Shown piece by piece: positions 23,195-30,883 of a DNA stretch of 64,000 nucleotides. Origin of the DNA: Limosilactobacillus caccae (GTDB lineage: Bacteria > Bacillota > Bacilli > Lactobacillales > Lactobacillaceae); assembly GCF_900156885.1 (NCBI RefSeq), contig NZ_FTOY01000011.1:62001-126000 (forward strand). The letters run 5' to 3'. Both the position numbers and the translations under genes were made by a program. The notes below the pieces were generated by a model. The model was given only the letters and a program-made list of their open reading frames with translations, made no database searches and had not been told where the DNA came from. Numbering within the stretch: the stretch's first letter is position 1; the number at the start of each line of letters is the position of its first letter.

Positions 23195-24826
23195 ATGAAT
23201 CCAATTGGTTTCTGTAACAACGTTGATAAGGCTAAGGCAAATTCACAAGGCTTCTTGAAGACGTCCTATACCCAAAATAGCACAATTTTTGGGAAAAATA
23301 CCTTTCTACCACTAAAACATAATGAAGCGCAAAACGACAATGTTTTAGTACTTGGTGGAAGTGGAACGGGGAAAACTCACTCTTTTGTCGAGCCAAATGT
23401 TTTACAGGCCAATGCCAATTTCATCATTGCAGATGCAAAGGGGGATATTTTAAATAATGTCGGTAGTAGTTTGCAGGCCGAGGGGTACAAGATTAAAGTA
23501 CTTAACTTAATTGATCCGACAAAATCAATGACGTACAACCCGCTTGCATATCTATCGAATCAAATGGCAGTACTCTCTTTTGCTCGTCAGTTAGTTGGTA
23601 AGGATCGGGCCAACACTACAGATCCCTTTTGGATAAACGGACCGGCCACCATTATTGCCGCCTTAATTATGTTTGTAAAAGAGTTTCTCCCAGAAGAAGA
23701 ACAAACAATGGGAGCGGTAACACGTTTATTTGAAATGCTAAACAGAATTGATTCTGATGTTACCTCAATCCTGAAGGGTCTCGGTGAAAAGGATGAAAGA
23801 GTAGCATATATCTTTAGTGGCGGACTTTATGATGATGGTACGGATGGTGAAGTCACAATTGGGGAGCGTCTATTTCAGTATGCGGAAGAAAAGAATCCGC
23901 TGTCGAATGCGCTGAAGCTATGGAATAGTATTAAAGATACGAAAGGATCTGATAAAACATGGGGTAGTCTATTATCTATTGCTGGTACAGCGCTTGCGCC
24001 ATACTCGATCAAAGAAATTGATGAGTTATTGAGTAACAACCAAATCGCCTTTACTGAATTGACTAACCCGAAGACAGCACTATTTGTGTTATATGATGAT
24101 GCAGATTCATCAAAGAACTTCCTTTTTAGCGTATTTGTTAAGCAATTGTTTGACTACTTATATAAGTATGCTTTCAAACAAACAGAGAAAAAGTTACCAG
24201 TCAAGGTACGCTTTTTCCTTGATGACTTTAAGAACATTGATGTACCAAACTTTGAAGACTATCTTGCTACCGCACGAAGTAGGAATATCTCGATTTGTAT
24301 GATGCTTCAAGATGAATCTCAACTTCGGGCAAAATTTAAGGACGCTGCGCCAAGCATTATTGGTAACTGTAGCGCCTATCTTCTAACAGGAACAATGGAT
24401 CTAACAATGGCTGAGGACGCAGCCAAACGCTTTAATATGACCCCGAAGGCAATTAGGAGCCTCGACAGTGACAATTTTCTGTTAGATGTTGGCGGAGAAG
24501 TTAGTGTGGCTAAGCGCTATGACTATCGCTTGCATCCTAATTATCGGGATAAAAAATATGATTTCGCGCAACTTGAGATTAATCCAATTCCAGAAAATGA
24601 ACGGTGGGCAAGTCTAATCGAGCTACTCAAGAATCTTCCCGACGAAGAGCAAGTCAGTTTAAAGGAAATTAGGGATTTTGTTGGTGGAACAACAGACGAT
24701 TCAACGAATGAGGATGAGCTAGACCAAGATACGGAAAATGGGGAATACGCTGATGGATTAACGCTGGATATGGATGATTTAGACTTTGGTGATGATTTGG
24801 TAAATAACGACAGAAAGGCAAGCTGA
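23195..24826 (+). CDS. Orphan VirD4/TraG-type coupling ATPase
   Basis: 543 residues. Walker A GGSGTGKT at 54-61, then NFIIADAKGDI (75-85), Walker B-like RFFLDDFKNIDVPNFED (from 339), ATARSRNISICMMLQDESQL (358-377) and IIGNCSAYLLTG (388-399), all in the order of conjugative coupling proteins; the usual Walker B DE is DD here. There is no N-terminal membrane anchor, and the last 45 residues are a very acidic tail. No relaxase, VirB4 or pilus gene is near. Base composition is more AT-rich than the neighbours. Possible roles: remnant of a conjugative element, or an ATPase recruited for another DNA- or protein-moving task. Confidence 0.85.
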   Translation: MNPIGFCNNVDKAKANSQGFLKTSYTQNSTIFGKNTFLPLKHNEAQNDNVLVLGGSGTGKTHSFVEPNVLQANANFIIADAKGDILNNVGSSLQAEGYKIKVLNLIDPTKSMTYNPLAYLSNQMAVLSFARQLVGKDRANTTDPFWINGPATIIAALIMFVKEFLPEEEQTMGAVTRLFEMLNRIDSDVTSILKGLGEKDERVAYIFSGGLYDDGTDGEVTIGERLFQYAEEKNPLSNALKLWNSIKDTKGSDKTWGSLLSIAGTALAPYSIKEIDELLSNNQIAFTELTNPKTALFVLYDDADSSKNFLFSVFVKQLFDYLYKYAFKQTEKKLPVKVRFFLDDFKNIDVPNFEDYLATARSRNISICMMLQDESQLRAKFKDAAPSIIGNCSAYLLTGTMDLTMAEDAAKRFNMTPKAIRSLDSDNFLLDVGGEVSVAKRYDYRLHPNYRDKKYDFAQLEINPIPENERWASLIELLKNLPDEEQVSLKEIRDFVGGTTDDSTNEDELDQDTENGEYADGLTLDMDDLDFGDDLVNNDRKAS

Positions 24827-24833
24827 AGATAAA

Positions 24834-25286
24834 ATGGGACAGAAAAAAACAATTCAACAACTTATTCTGAGCTGTGAAAACCTTGATTATTTAACCATTC
24901 CCAAAGAAGCTATTTTGACACTGGAGTTATCTTATGTGCTGACAAATGACCTTTCACACAAGGGGATATCCTTAGAGCTAGATGGAGCAGTCTTGGGGCG
25001 CATTAAGGCTTACCCTTATGATACAGAAATTGACATGAGAATTGATGAGAGAATTGTCGCATTCAATGATGTTGATTCGGTTAAATTAGTTTTTGCTGAT
25101 GGGACCGAAAGATGGTGGAATGTTCCATATGACGGTCAAGATGATGATTCTAATGGTTTAATGACGACTAAAGTAGAAAGTTGGTTTGGCGAACAAAGAT
25201 TCAATAAACTATTGCCGCGGGAACTACTAGATGGGGACTATAAAGGGATTGATTATGCTGAGAAATTATTTATAACTATTAAGTAA
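24834..25286 (+). CDS. Unknown protein, partner of the VirD4-like ATPase
   Basis: 150 residues, 7 bases after the ATPase stop. Soluble, acidic, no signal peptide, probably beta-rich in the first 100 residues (TIPKEAILTLELSYVL, GTERWWNVPYDG). No family recognised. Spacing and the shared terminator indicate one operon. Confidence 0.75.
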   Translation: MGQKKTIQQLILSCENLDYLTIPKEAILTLELSYVLTNDLSHKGISLELDGAVLGRIKAYPYDTEIDMRIDERIVAFNDVDSVKLVFADGTERWWNVPYDGQDDDSNGLMTTKVESWFGEQRFNKLLPRELLDGDYKGIDYAEKLFITIK

Positions 25287-25318
25287 AGAAGACGGGGAAA
25301 TTGATATTAAGTTAGATG

Positions 25319-25347
25319 GCGCTCAGGGACAATCTGAGTGCTTTTTT
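25319..25347 (+). terminator. Terminator after the ATPase operon
   Basis: GCGCTCA (25319-25325) pairs with TGAGTGC (25335-25341), one G-U or mismatch, then six T. Confidence 0.85.
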
Positions 25348-25439
25348 ATTATCGATAGGGGAAACCAGGATACTAGCACAAAGACTAGATGTTCATAGAA
25401 CTATTTGCATCGTGGATCGTAAAGCCGCACAAATTTCAA

Positions 25440-25483
25440 TAATGGCCGCCAGCATTCAGTCACGTGAACGCTGGCGGCCATTA
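25440..25483 (-). terminator. Strong 14-bp hairpin 3' of mscL
   Basis: TAATGGCCGCCAGC pairs with GCTGGCGGCCATTA around a 16-base loop. It lies 12 bases after the mscL stop on the minus strand. T tracts are weak on both sides, so it may act as a 3' stabilising or bidirectional barrier. Nothing else is seen between 25348 and 25440. Confidence 0.65.
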
Positions 25484-25494
25484 GCATCTGCCCA

Positions 25495-25878
25495 TTATTT
25501 TTGGCTATTTTGTTCTTTTAATAAGGTTGCAATTTCCTTGAGATATTGGGCTTCTTCGCTTGGTTTAGCATCCTTTTTCTTGTCATCTTCCTTCTTGCGG
25601 AACTTATTAATCGCCTTCACCATCAAGAAGACAACGAAGGAGATAATCAAGAAGTTGATGACCGCATTTAGAAAACTACCGTACTTAAATTGGGCATCGC
25701 CAACCGTCCACACCAAGTTTGACAGGTCAATCTTACCGATGAAGATCCCGATTAAGGGGTTAATCAGGTTGTTGACCAGCGACTTCACAATGGAGGTAAA
25801 AGCAGCCCCGACGATAATTCCGACTGCCATGTCGATCACATTCCCCCGCGCGATGAAGTCTTTAAATTCTTTGATCAT
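25495..25878 (-). CDS. mscL: Large-conductance mechanosensitive channel
   Basis: 127 residues; the start giving MIKEFKDFIARGNVIDMAVGI follows AAAGGAGG on the minus strand, so the longer upstream frame is not used. Helix TM1 (NVIDMAVGIIVGAAFTSIVKSLV) has the pore-gate pattern, then a loop and TM2 (ALFLISFVVF-like INFLIISFVVFLMVKAINKF), ending in the cytoplasmic bundle (EEAQYLKEIATLLKEQN). It opens on hypo-osmotic shock. Single gene on the minus strand. Confidence 0.96.
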   Translation of the reverse strand: MIKEFKDFIARGNVIDMAVGIIVGAAFTSIVKSLVNNLINPLIGIFIGKIDLSNLVWTVGDAQFKYGSFLNAVINFLIISFVVFLMVKAINKFRKKEDDKKKDAKPSEEAQYLKEIATLLKEQNSQK

Positions 25879-26007
25879 TCTTACGCCTCCTTTAAATTTG
25901 TAAGTTAATTTAATGTACCCTAATTTTAGCAGATAAGCGTTGCTAATTGTTGCATTTTGCGACAAAAGGGGACGATTATTTAACGAAAATTAAAATATAA
26001 TTTCTTC

Positions 26008-26051
26008 TTGCATACTGTATCGTCATCTTATATTATATGATGTATAATATA
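26008..26051 (+). promoter_or_regulatory. Promoter and palindromic operator of the PadR operon
   Basis: TTGCAT (26008-26013) and TATTAT (26031-26036), 17 bases apart. A palindrome TATATTATA-tgatg-TATAATATA (26029-26051) covers the -10. Inference: autorepression by the PadR protein encoded next. Confidence 0.65.
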
Positions 26052-26074
26052 GTTGGAAGCAAAGGAGGGAGAGC

Positions 26075-26407
26075 ATGAAAATTCAAATTACTGCTGACCT
26101 GCTGGACGGGATGGTCCTCGCAATCCTCGAACACGATGATTATTATGGCTATGCCCTGACGCAGCGAATGCAAGAAGCAATTACTATTTCTGAGTCGACG
26201 ATGTACCCGGTTTTGCGGCGGTTAAAAAAGGACGGCTATTTGACGACTTATGACCAGCCGTACCAGGGGCGCAACCGCCGTTATTATCAGATCACCGCTG
26301 AAGGTAAAGAGCACTTGGCGCGGGTACGGAAACTCTGGAATGACTATAAGGAGAGCCTCGACGGGATTTTCAATGCGAGCGAGAAGGGGGAGAGTAAAGA
26401 TGAATGA
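26075..26407 (+). CDS. PadR family transcriptional regulator
   Basis: 110 residues, AAAGGAGG upstream. Winged helix of the PadR type (LEHDDYYGYALTQRMQEAI, STMYPVLRRLKKDGYLTTY, RRYYQITAEGKEHLARV). Short subfamily without a long C-terminal extension. Overlaps the DUF1700 gene by 8 bases. PadR-DUF1700-DUF4097 is a common Firmicute arrangement. Likely represses its own operon. Confidence 0.93.
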   Translation: MKIQITADLLDGMVLAILEHDDYYGYALTQRMQEAITISESTMYPVLRRLKKDGYLTTYDQPYQGRNRRYYQITAEGKEHLARVRKLWNDYKESLDGIFNASEKGESKDE

Positions 26408-27014
26408 ACGTGAAAAGTATATCGCGAACTTAGCGACGTATTTGAAGCCACTGACAGATGATGAGCGGAACGACGCGCTTGAATTTTATGATGAGTATAT
26501 CGTTGATGCTGGGCTGGCCAGCCAAGCGGCAATTGAAGAGAAATTAGGGACGCCGCGGCAGCTAAGCTATAAAATCCTCGCTGACTATTCGATTAAGTCC
26601 AATGAGGAGTCAAAAAAGGATGGCCGCCCCGGGTCAACTCATTCTAGCTGGCGGGTATTCTGGTGGGTATTAATTGCGATTATTACCTCGCCGATTACCT
26701 TCGGCCTAGGGATTGTCATGTTAGGTATCCTGATAATGGCAGTGTCACTAGTAGCTGGTCTGGCAATTGGGGCAGTTGGTCTGGTGCTTGGGCTGATTTT
26801 TGCTGCTGGAGTGACCATCTACTCCGGGGTGGGGGTAATTGCGAGTGCACCATTTACCGGCCTGTTTTATCTTGGGGTTGGTTTGAGCATGCTGGGCTTG
26901 TTTTTTGTCTGCCTGCCGCTCTTATATTGGTTTATCCGCCTGCTGGTCCAGGGGGTTGCCAACCTCGCCAAGTACCTGTACAACAAGATCCAAACAAGGA
27001 GGGGTAACAAATGA
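26400..27014 (+). CDS. DUF1700 family membrane protein
   Basis: 204 residues; ATG at 26400 chosen after GGGGGAGAG (the frame continues upstream only within padR). N-terminal cytoplasmic helical part (LKPLTDDERNDALEFYDEYI, IEEKLGTPRQLSYKILADYSI) is the DUF1700 hallmark, then four or so Gly-rich membrane helices (residues about 85-190). Overlaps the next gene by 4 bases (ATGA). Role unknown; associated with PadR and a DUF4097 protein. Confidence 0.9.
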   Translation: MNEREKYIANLATYLKPLTDDERNDALEFYDEYIVDAGLASQAAIEEKLGTPRQLSYKILADYSIKSNEESKKDGRPGSTHSSWRVFWWVLIAIITSPITFGLGIVMLGILIMAVSLVAGLAIGAVGLVLGLIFAAGVTIYSGVGVIASAPFTGLFYLGVGLSMLGLFFVCLPLLYWFIRLLVQGVANLAKYLYNKIQTRRGNK

Positions 27015-27763
27015 AAAAGTTATTTAACATCGGCTGGATTATCTTAGTCATCGGGCTGGTGATGCTCGCGGTTGGCTATTTCAACGGGGGTAACAAGACA
27101 ATTAACTTTAATAATGGTCGCCCGGAAATCATTACCAAGCGCACACAACAGCTAAGCACGAACAAGCAATTTGACCGCCTTAACCTGGATGTTAGTACGG
27201 CTGATGTAGTTATTAAGCAGGGAAAGAAGTACCAGGTTACTTATTATGGTAAGAGTAACGCCCCAACGGCTAGGCTGAACGGCAAGACCATGACGATTAA
27301 GCAAAAGAGCATTAATTTCCAGGTTAACTTTAGTGTCAACCATGATGATTACCAAGACCTAATCGTAATTACCGTTCCTAAGGATAAGAAGCTGACGGGA
27401 CAGCTTAACCTCAGCGACGGCGACCTGTGGATTTCAAAGGTCACGCTTGATAAGATGGCAGTCGATACTGGCGCTGGTGACGTTTCCTATGATCGGGTGA
27501 AGGTAATTGGTGGCCAGACGACCCTTTCTGAAGGTGACTTTACCGGCCAGCAGCTGCAAGTCGATGGCCACTATACGGTTCACAATGATGAAGGTGACAA
27601 TACCGTTACTGACACCACGGTTGATGGTTACTATTTACACACTGATGATGGTGATAATAACCTTAACGGTGAAGATAAGGGGGACCAGACCTTGACCACT
27701 AACGATGGAGCAGTCAATGTCTTACGGTTAATTACCACGGAAGGGGATAACCAGGTCAATTAA
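27011..27763 (+). CDS. DUF4097 family putative adhesin-like protein
   Basis: 250 residues. One N-terminal membrane helix (IGWIILVIGLVMLAVGYF) and a long right-handed beta-repeat extracellular part with Asp/Gly-rich turns (NLSDGDLWISKV, TLSEGDFTGQ, HNDEGDNTVTD, HTDDGDNNLNGED). Same operon as PadR and DUF1700 by overlap. Thought to be an envelope component; precise role unknown. Confidence 0.87.
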   Translation: MKKLFNIGWIILVIGLVMLAVGYFNGGNKTINFNNGRPEIITKRTQQLSTNKQFDRLNLDVSTADVVIKQGKKYQVTYYGKSNAPTARLNGKTMTIKQKSINFQVNFSVNHDDYQDLIVITVPKDKKLTGQLNLSDGDLWISKVTLDKMAVDTGAGDVSYDRVKVIGGQTTLSEGDFTGQQLQVDGHYTVHNDEGDNTVTDTTVDGYYLHTDDGDNNLNGEDKGDQTLTTNDGAVNVLRLITTEGDNQVN

Positions 27764-27822
27764 TTGTTGCATTAAAGACATATCGGAAAATCGGGGAAAA
27801 TAAAGATTGAGGAGTAATTTTT

Positions 27823-28911
27823 ATGACGGGAAAAAGAACCCACCGCTTGACACGGTTACAAGCATTTTTTTCTTCACGGAAACGGCGTTGGCTGTTAGCA
27901 ATCGGCCTCGTCATTGTTGTCTTGTTGGTCGTCGTTGCGATTCGCCATGCTAATGGCCAGCAAGATCAACAGGAGCATGAATACAATATTTTAAAGGTTA
28001 GTGCCCAGAGTGATTTTGCCCTGAATGGGAAGATTGCGCCGGTGCAAACGCAGACACTAACCCTCCCATCGGGGAACTTGCAGAGCCTTAACGTCAAGAA
28101 TGGCGACCACGTCACCCAGGGGCAGGCAATTTTGACGATGCACAACGATGACACCCAGGACAGTGTCACCGACCTCCAGGGGGACCTGCAGAAGAGTCAG
28201 CGGACAATGAATGCCCAACAACAGACGATTGCGAACCTGCGTCAGCAGATGGGCGGCATGTCAAGCAGTGATGAGGGTTATTCCGACCTCCAGAGCCAAT
28301 TAACCGAGGCCCAGAATGCCTATGCGGACGCCCAGGCGAGCGTTAATGCAACCCAGCAACGGTTAAACACGACGGCTGGTAAGGTCAACCAGACACTAAC
28401 GGCCCCCTTTGCCGGGTACGTGACAATTGACCAGTCCAAACAAGGGGCGCCGGTCGTTACCCTCTACTCCGACACCCTTCAATTTGTCGGCCAGGTCTCA
28501 GAATATGACTATGCTAAGTTTCACCAGGATGCTAGTCTCCGGGTGAAAGCACTAGCCACTAACCATGCGGAAAATACCCGGGTCAATTACCTCGCGGTTG
28601 TCCCCAGCAAGGATAGCGGGAATAATTCGAAGTATGAATTAACCGCTAACGTTAACGGGACCAAGTTTATGGCGGGGCAGACTGCCAAGGCCCTTCTCAA
28701 GCAAGATACCCTTCAGATCCCGAAAGCGGCCGTCCGGCATGGGAAAGTATTTATCGTGGACGGGGATGGCCGTGTCCGGGCAAGCCAGGTTAGCGGCCAT
28801 GCCGTTAATAGCTACTACGTGGTTGATGATGGCTTAGATGCCGGTGACCGGATTGTGACGAACCCGAATAAGCACTTGAAAGATAACATGAAGGTTGATC
28901 ATGATGATTGA
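27823..28911 (+). CDS. Efflux adaptor protein, HlyD/MacA type
   Basis: 362 residues. N-terminal membrane anchor (WLLAIGLVIVVLLVVVAIR), lipoyl-like half motif (VKNGDHVTQGQAILTM), a coiled coil at about 120-190 (DLQGDLQKSQRTMNAQQQTI), the second lipoyl half (APFAGYVTIDQSKQG) and a beta-barrel/MP domain (NGTKFMAGQTAKALLK). It links an ABC permease in the membrane to an outer partner or to the wall zone in Gram-positives. It overlaps the ATPase gene by 11 bases. Likely transports a peptide, bacteriocin or other toxic compound (inference). Confidence 0.9.
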   Translation: MTGKRTHRLTRLQAFFSSRKRRWLLAIGLVIVVLLVVVAIRHANGQQDQQEHEYNILKVSAQSDFALNGKIAPVQTQTLTLPSGNLQSLNVKNGDHVTQGQAILTMHNDDTQDSVTDLQGDLQKSQRTMNAQQQTIANLRQQMGGMSSSDEGYSDLQSQLTEAQNAYADAQASVNATQQRLNTTAGKVNQTLTAPFAGYVTIDQSKQGAPVVTLYSDTLQFVGQVSEYDYAKFHQDASLRVKALATNHAENTRVNYLAVVPSKDSGNNSKYELTANVNGTKFMAGQTAKALLKQDTLQIPKAAVRHGKVFIVDGDGRVRASQVSGHAVNSYYVVDDGLDAGDRIVTNPNKHLKDNMKVDHDD

Positions 28912-29602
28912 GCTAGCAAAGATTAACAAGTACTACCAACAGGGGACCAACCGTTTTCACGTCCTTCATGACATTAGTATTAACATCGCCCAGGGAGAAC
29001 TGGTCGCAATCATTGGTGAGTCTGGTTCGGGAAAGTCGACCTTGATTAATATCATCGGCTTTCTTGATGAAGACTTTTCGGGAACCTACTTTTACCAGGG
29101 CAGGGCAATCCACGAACTGTCGCGGAAGCAGTTTTCCCGTTTACGGAACCGCAACGTCGGCTTTGTCTTTCAAAACTTCAAGTTACTACGCGAACAGACC
29201 GTTGCCGAAAACGTCGCCTTGCCATTGCTATATGCCGGGAAGCGGCGGAAGGAGATCAATGAGCGGGTCCACGAGGTGTTGGACCAGGTCGGCCTGGGAG
29301 ATTATGCAGACCAGTTTCCGAAGAATATGTCGGGTGGTCAACAGCAACGGGTGTCGATTGCCCGGGCGATCGCGACGAATCCCCAGTTCTTAATCGCTGA
29401 TGAGCCAACTGGGGCCCTGGATACAGAGACCAGCCAAGAGATCATGGACCTCTTTAAGCACCTTAACCGTGATGAGGGGACGACGGTGATCATGGTTACC
29501 CACGACCCCCACGTCGCGGCCCAGTGTGAGCGGGTGGTTAAGATCATCGACGGCCGGATTGTCAGTGATAGTAAGGGAGGGATGCTTAATGCAGACTCTT
29601 GA
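28901..29602 (+). CDS. ABC transporter ATP-binding protein, MacB/LolD type
   Basis: 233 residues when started at 28901 (ATGATG; 28904 is equally possible, and a TTG at 28895 is less likely). Walker A GESGSGKST, Q-loop VFQNFKLL, signature MSGGQQQRVSIARA, Walker B FLIADEPTGALD, H-loop VTHD. It overlaps the adaptor gene upstream and the permease gene start downstream (29589), so all three are translated together. Confidence 0.94.
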   Translation: MMIELAKINKYYQQGTNRFHVLHDISINIAQGELVAIIGESGSGKSTLINIIGFLDEDFSGTYFYQGRAIHELSRKQFSRLRNRNVGFVFQNFKLLREQTVAENVALPLLYAGKRRKEINERVHEVLDQVGLGDYADQFPKNMSGGQQQRVSIARAIATNPQFLIADEPTGALDTETSQEIMDLFKHLNRDEGTTVIMVTHDPHVAAQCERVVKIIDGRIVSDSKGGMLNADS

Positions 29603-30824
29603 GCTAGTTAAGACCGCCGTGCAATCATTAAAGGCCAATAAGAAGCGGAGTTTTCTAACGATTATTGGGATCATGATTGGGATTGCGGCGGTGATTACGA
29701 TTCTGGGGATTGGTGATGGGATCACCCAGACGATGTATGATAAATTTGGTAATAACGCCAAGCAAGGCCAGCAGACGACGGAGATTATCTATACACCTGA
29801 TAACATCAATTCATCAACCTATGGCTTCACCGAAAACGAACTCGATGGGATTAGGACCCAGTTCGGCGGTGAGGTGAAGAAGGTACAGATCGAAAAAGAA
29901 ACGGACAACCTGTCGACTCAGGCCGAGATTGGGGACTTAAATAAGACAATCAGCCTGAGCCTAGTAACAAAACCGGTGCGGCAAGTGAAGCTAATTGCTG
30001 GTAAGAACTTTACCAGTGCTGGCCTGCAAAGCGGAGAAGCCAGCGCCCTGATGAGTGCCGCCGTAGCGAAAAAGCAGTACGGGACGGCGCAAAATGCCCT
30101 GGGGACGACGGTGATGGTTGGCAATACCACTTACCAGGTCATCGGGGTTTACCAGACCCAGGGCCAGTATACGGACGCTGGTGACCAGAATACTTACGGC
30201 GTTAACTTCTTACTGCCCAAGGACGTTTATTACCAGGGTGACGATGTTAAACAGGGTGATACGCTTAAGTTGACCTTTAACCAGGGAGAAAATGCCAGTG
30301 GGATTTCCCGCCGGATTGCCAAGTACCTGAAAAAATCCGGTGCGGCAGCGAGTCAGGGGACCTACGAGTACCTCGACATGGAAAAGGCCTTAAAACAGTT
30401 CTCTTCCCAGATGAGTATCATCACGACCTTCATCAGCTTTATTGCGGCAATTTCCTTATTCATAGCCGGAATCGGGGTGATGAACATGATGTACATTTCA
30501 GTTTCCGAGCGAACCCAGGAAATTGGGATCCGGTTGGCTGTCGGGGCGACCCCCTTTAACATCATGATGCAGTTCTTGATTGAAGCGGTGATGTTAACTT
30601 TGACCGGGGGCTTGCTCGGCTTTCTCGGTGGGGCCGGGTTAGCGCACCTGCTAGCACCGCTGATGTCGAACGCCGTTAGCGGGGCAGCGATCCATATCCA
30701 TGCCCATATTTCGCTCAATGCCTTCTTGCTGGCCTTTGGGACGTCAGCAGCGGTTGGCTTGATCTTTGGAATTCTACCAGCCCGGCAGGCAGCCAATAAA
30801 AACCTCATTGATATTTTACGGTAA
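29589..30824 (+). CDS. ABC transporter permease, MacB type
   Basis: 411 residues; ATG at 29589 after AGGGAGG. TM1 (FLTIIGIMIGIAAVITILGIGDG), a large extracellular MacB periplasmic-core-like domain (residues about 50-280), and three C-terminal helices with the FtsX fold (FISFIAAISLFIAGIGVMNMM, then ERTQEIGIRLAVGATPFNIMMQFLIEAV in part). Ends the operon; a terminator follows directly. Confidence 0.93.
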   Translation: MQTLELVKTAVQSLKANKKRSFLTIIGIMIGIAAVITILGIGDGITQTMYDKFGNNAKQGQQTTEIIYTPDNINSSTYGFTENELDGIRTQFGGEVKKVQIEKETDNLSTQAEIGDLNKTISLSLVTKPVRQVKLIAGKNFTSAGLQSGEASALMSAAVAKKQYGTAQNALGTTVMVGNTTYQVIGVYQTQGQYTDAGDQNTYGVNFLLPKDVYYQGDDVKQGDTLKLTFNQGENASGISRRIAKYLKKSGAAASQGTYEYLDMEKALKQFSSQMSIITTFISFIAAISLFIAGIGVMNMMYISVSERTQEIGIRLAVGATPFNIMMQFLIEAVMLTLTGGLLGFLGGAGLAHLLAPLMSNAVSGAAIHIHAHISLNAFLLAFGTSAAVGLIFGILPARQAANKNLIDILR

Positions 30825-30826
30825 AC

Positions 30827-30862
30827 AAAAAGCTTTGCGATTGGTTTCGCAAAGCTTTTTTG
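30827..30862. terminator. Bidirectional terminator between the ABC operon and adhE
   Basis: AAAAAGCTTTGCGA (30827-30840) is perfectly complementary to TCGCAAAGCTTTTT (30847-30860). A and T tracts on either side allow function in both directions. Confidence 0.93.
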
Positions 30863-30883
30863 TTTAATCTAGTTTTGAGGTGT

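Noticed and set aside
24834-25286. Naming the VirD4 partner as an immunity or toxin protein
   Set aside because: No motif supports it.
25348-25440. Possible transposase remnant between the VirD4 operon and mscL
   Set aside because: Short translated pieces gave no convincing similarity and no inverted repeats flank the stretch.
25316-25903. 195-codon plus-strand frame
   Set aside because: Antisense to mscL, which has clear channel helices and a proper binding site.
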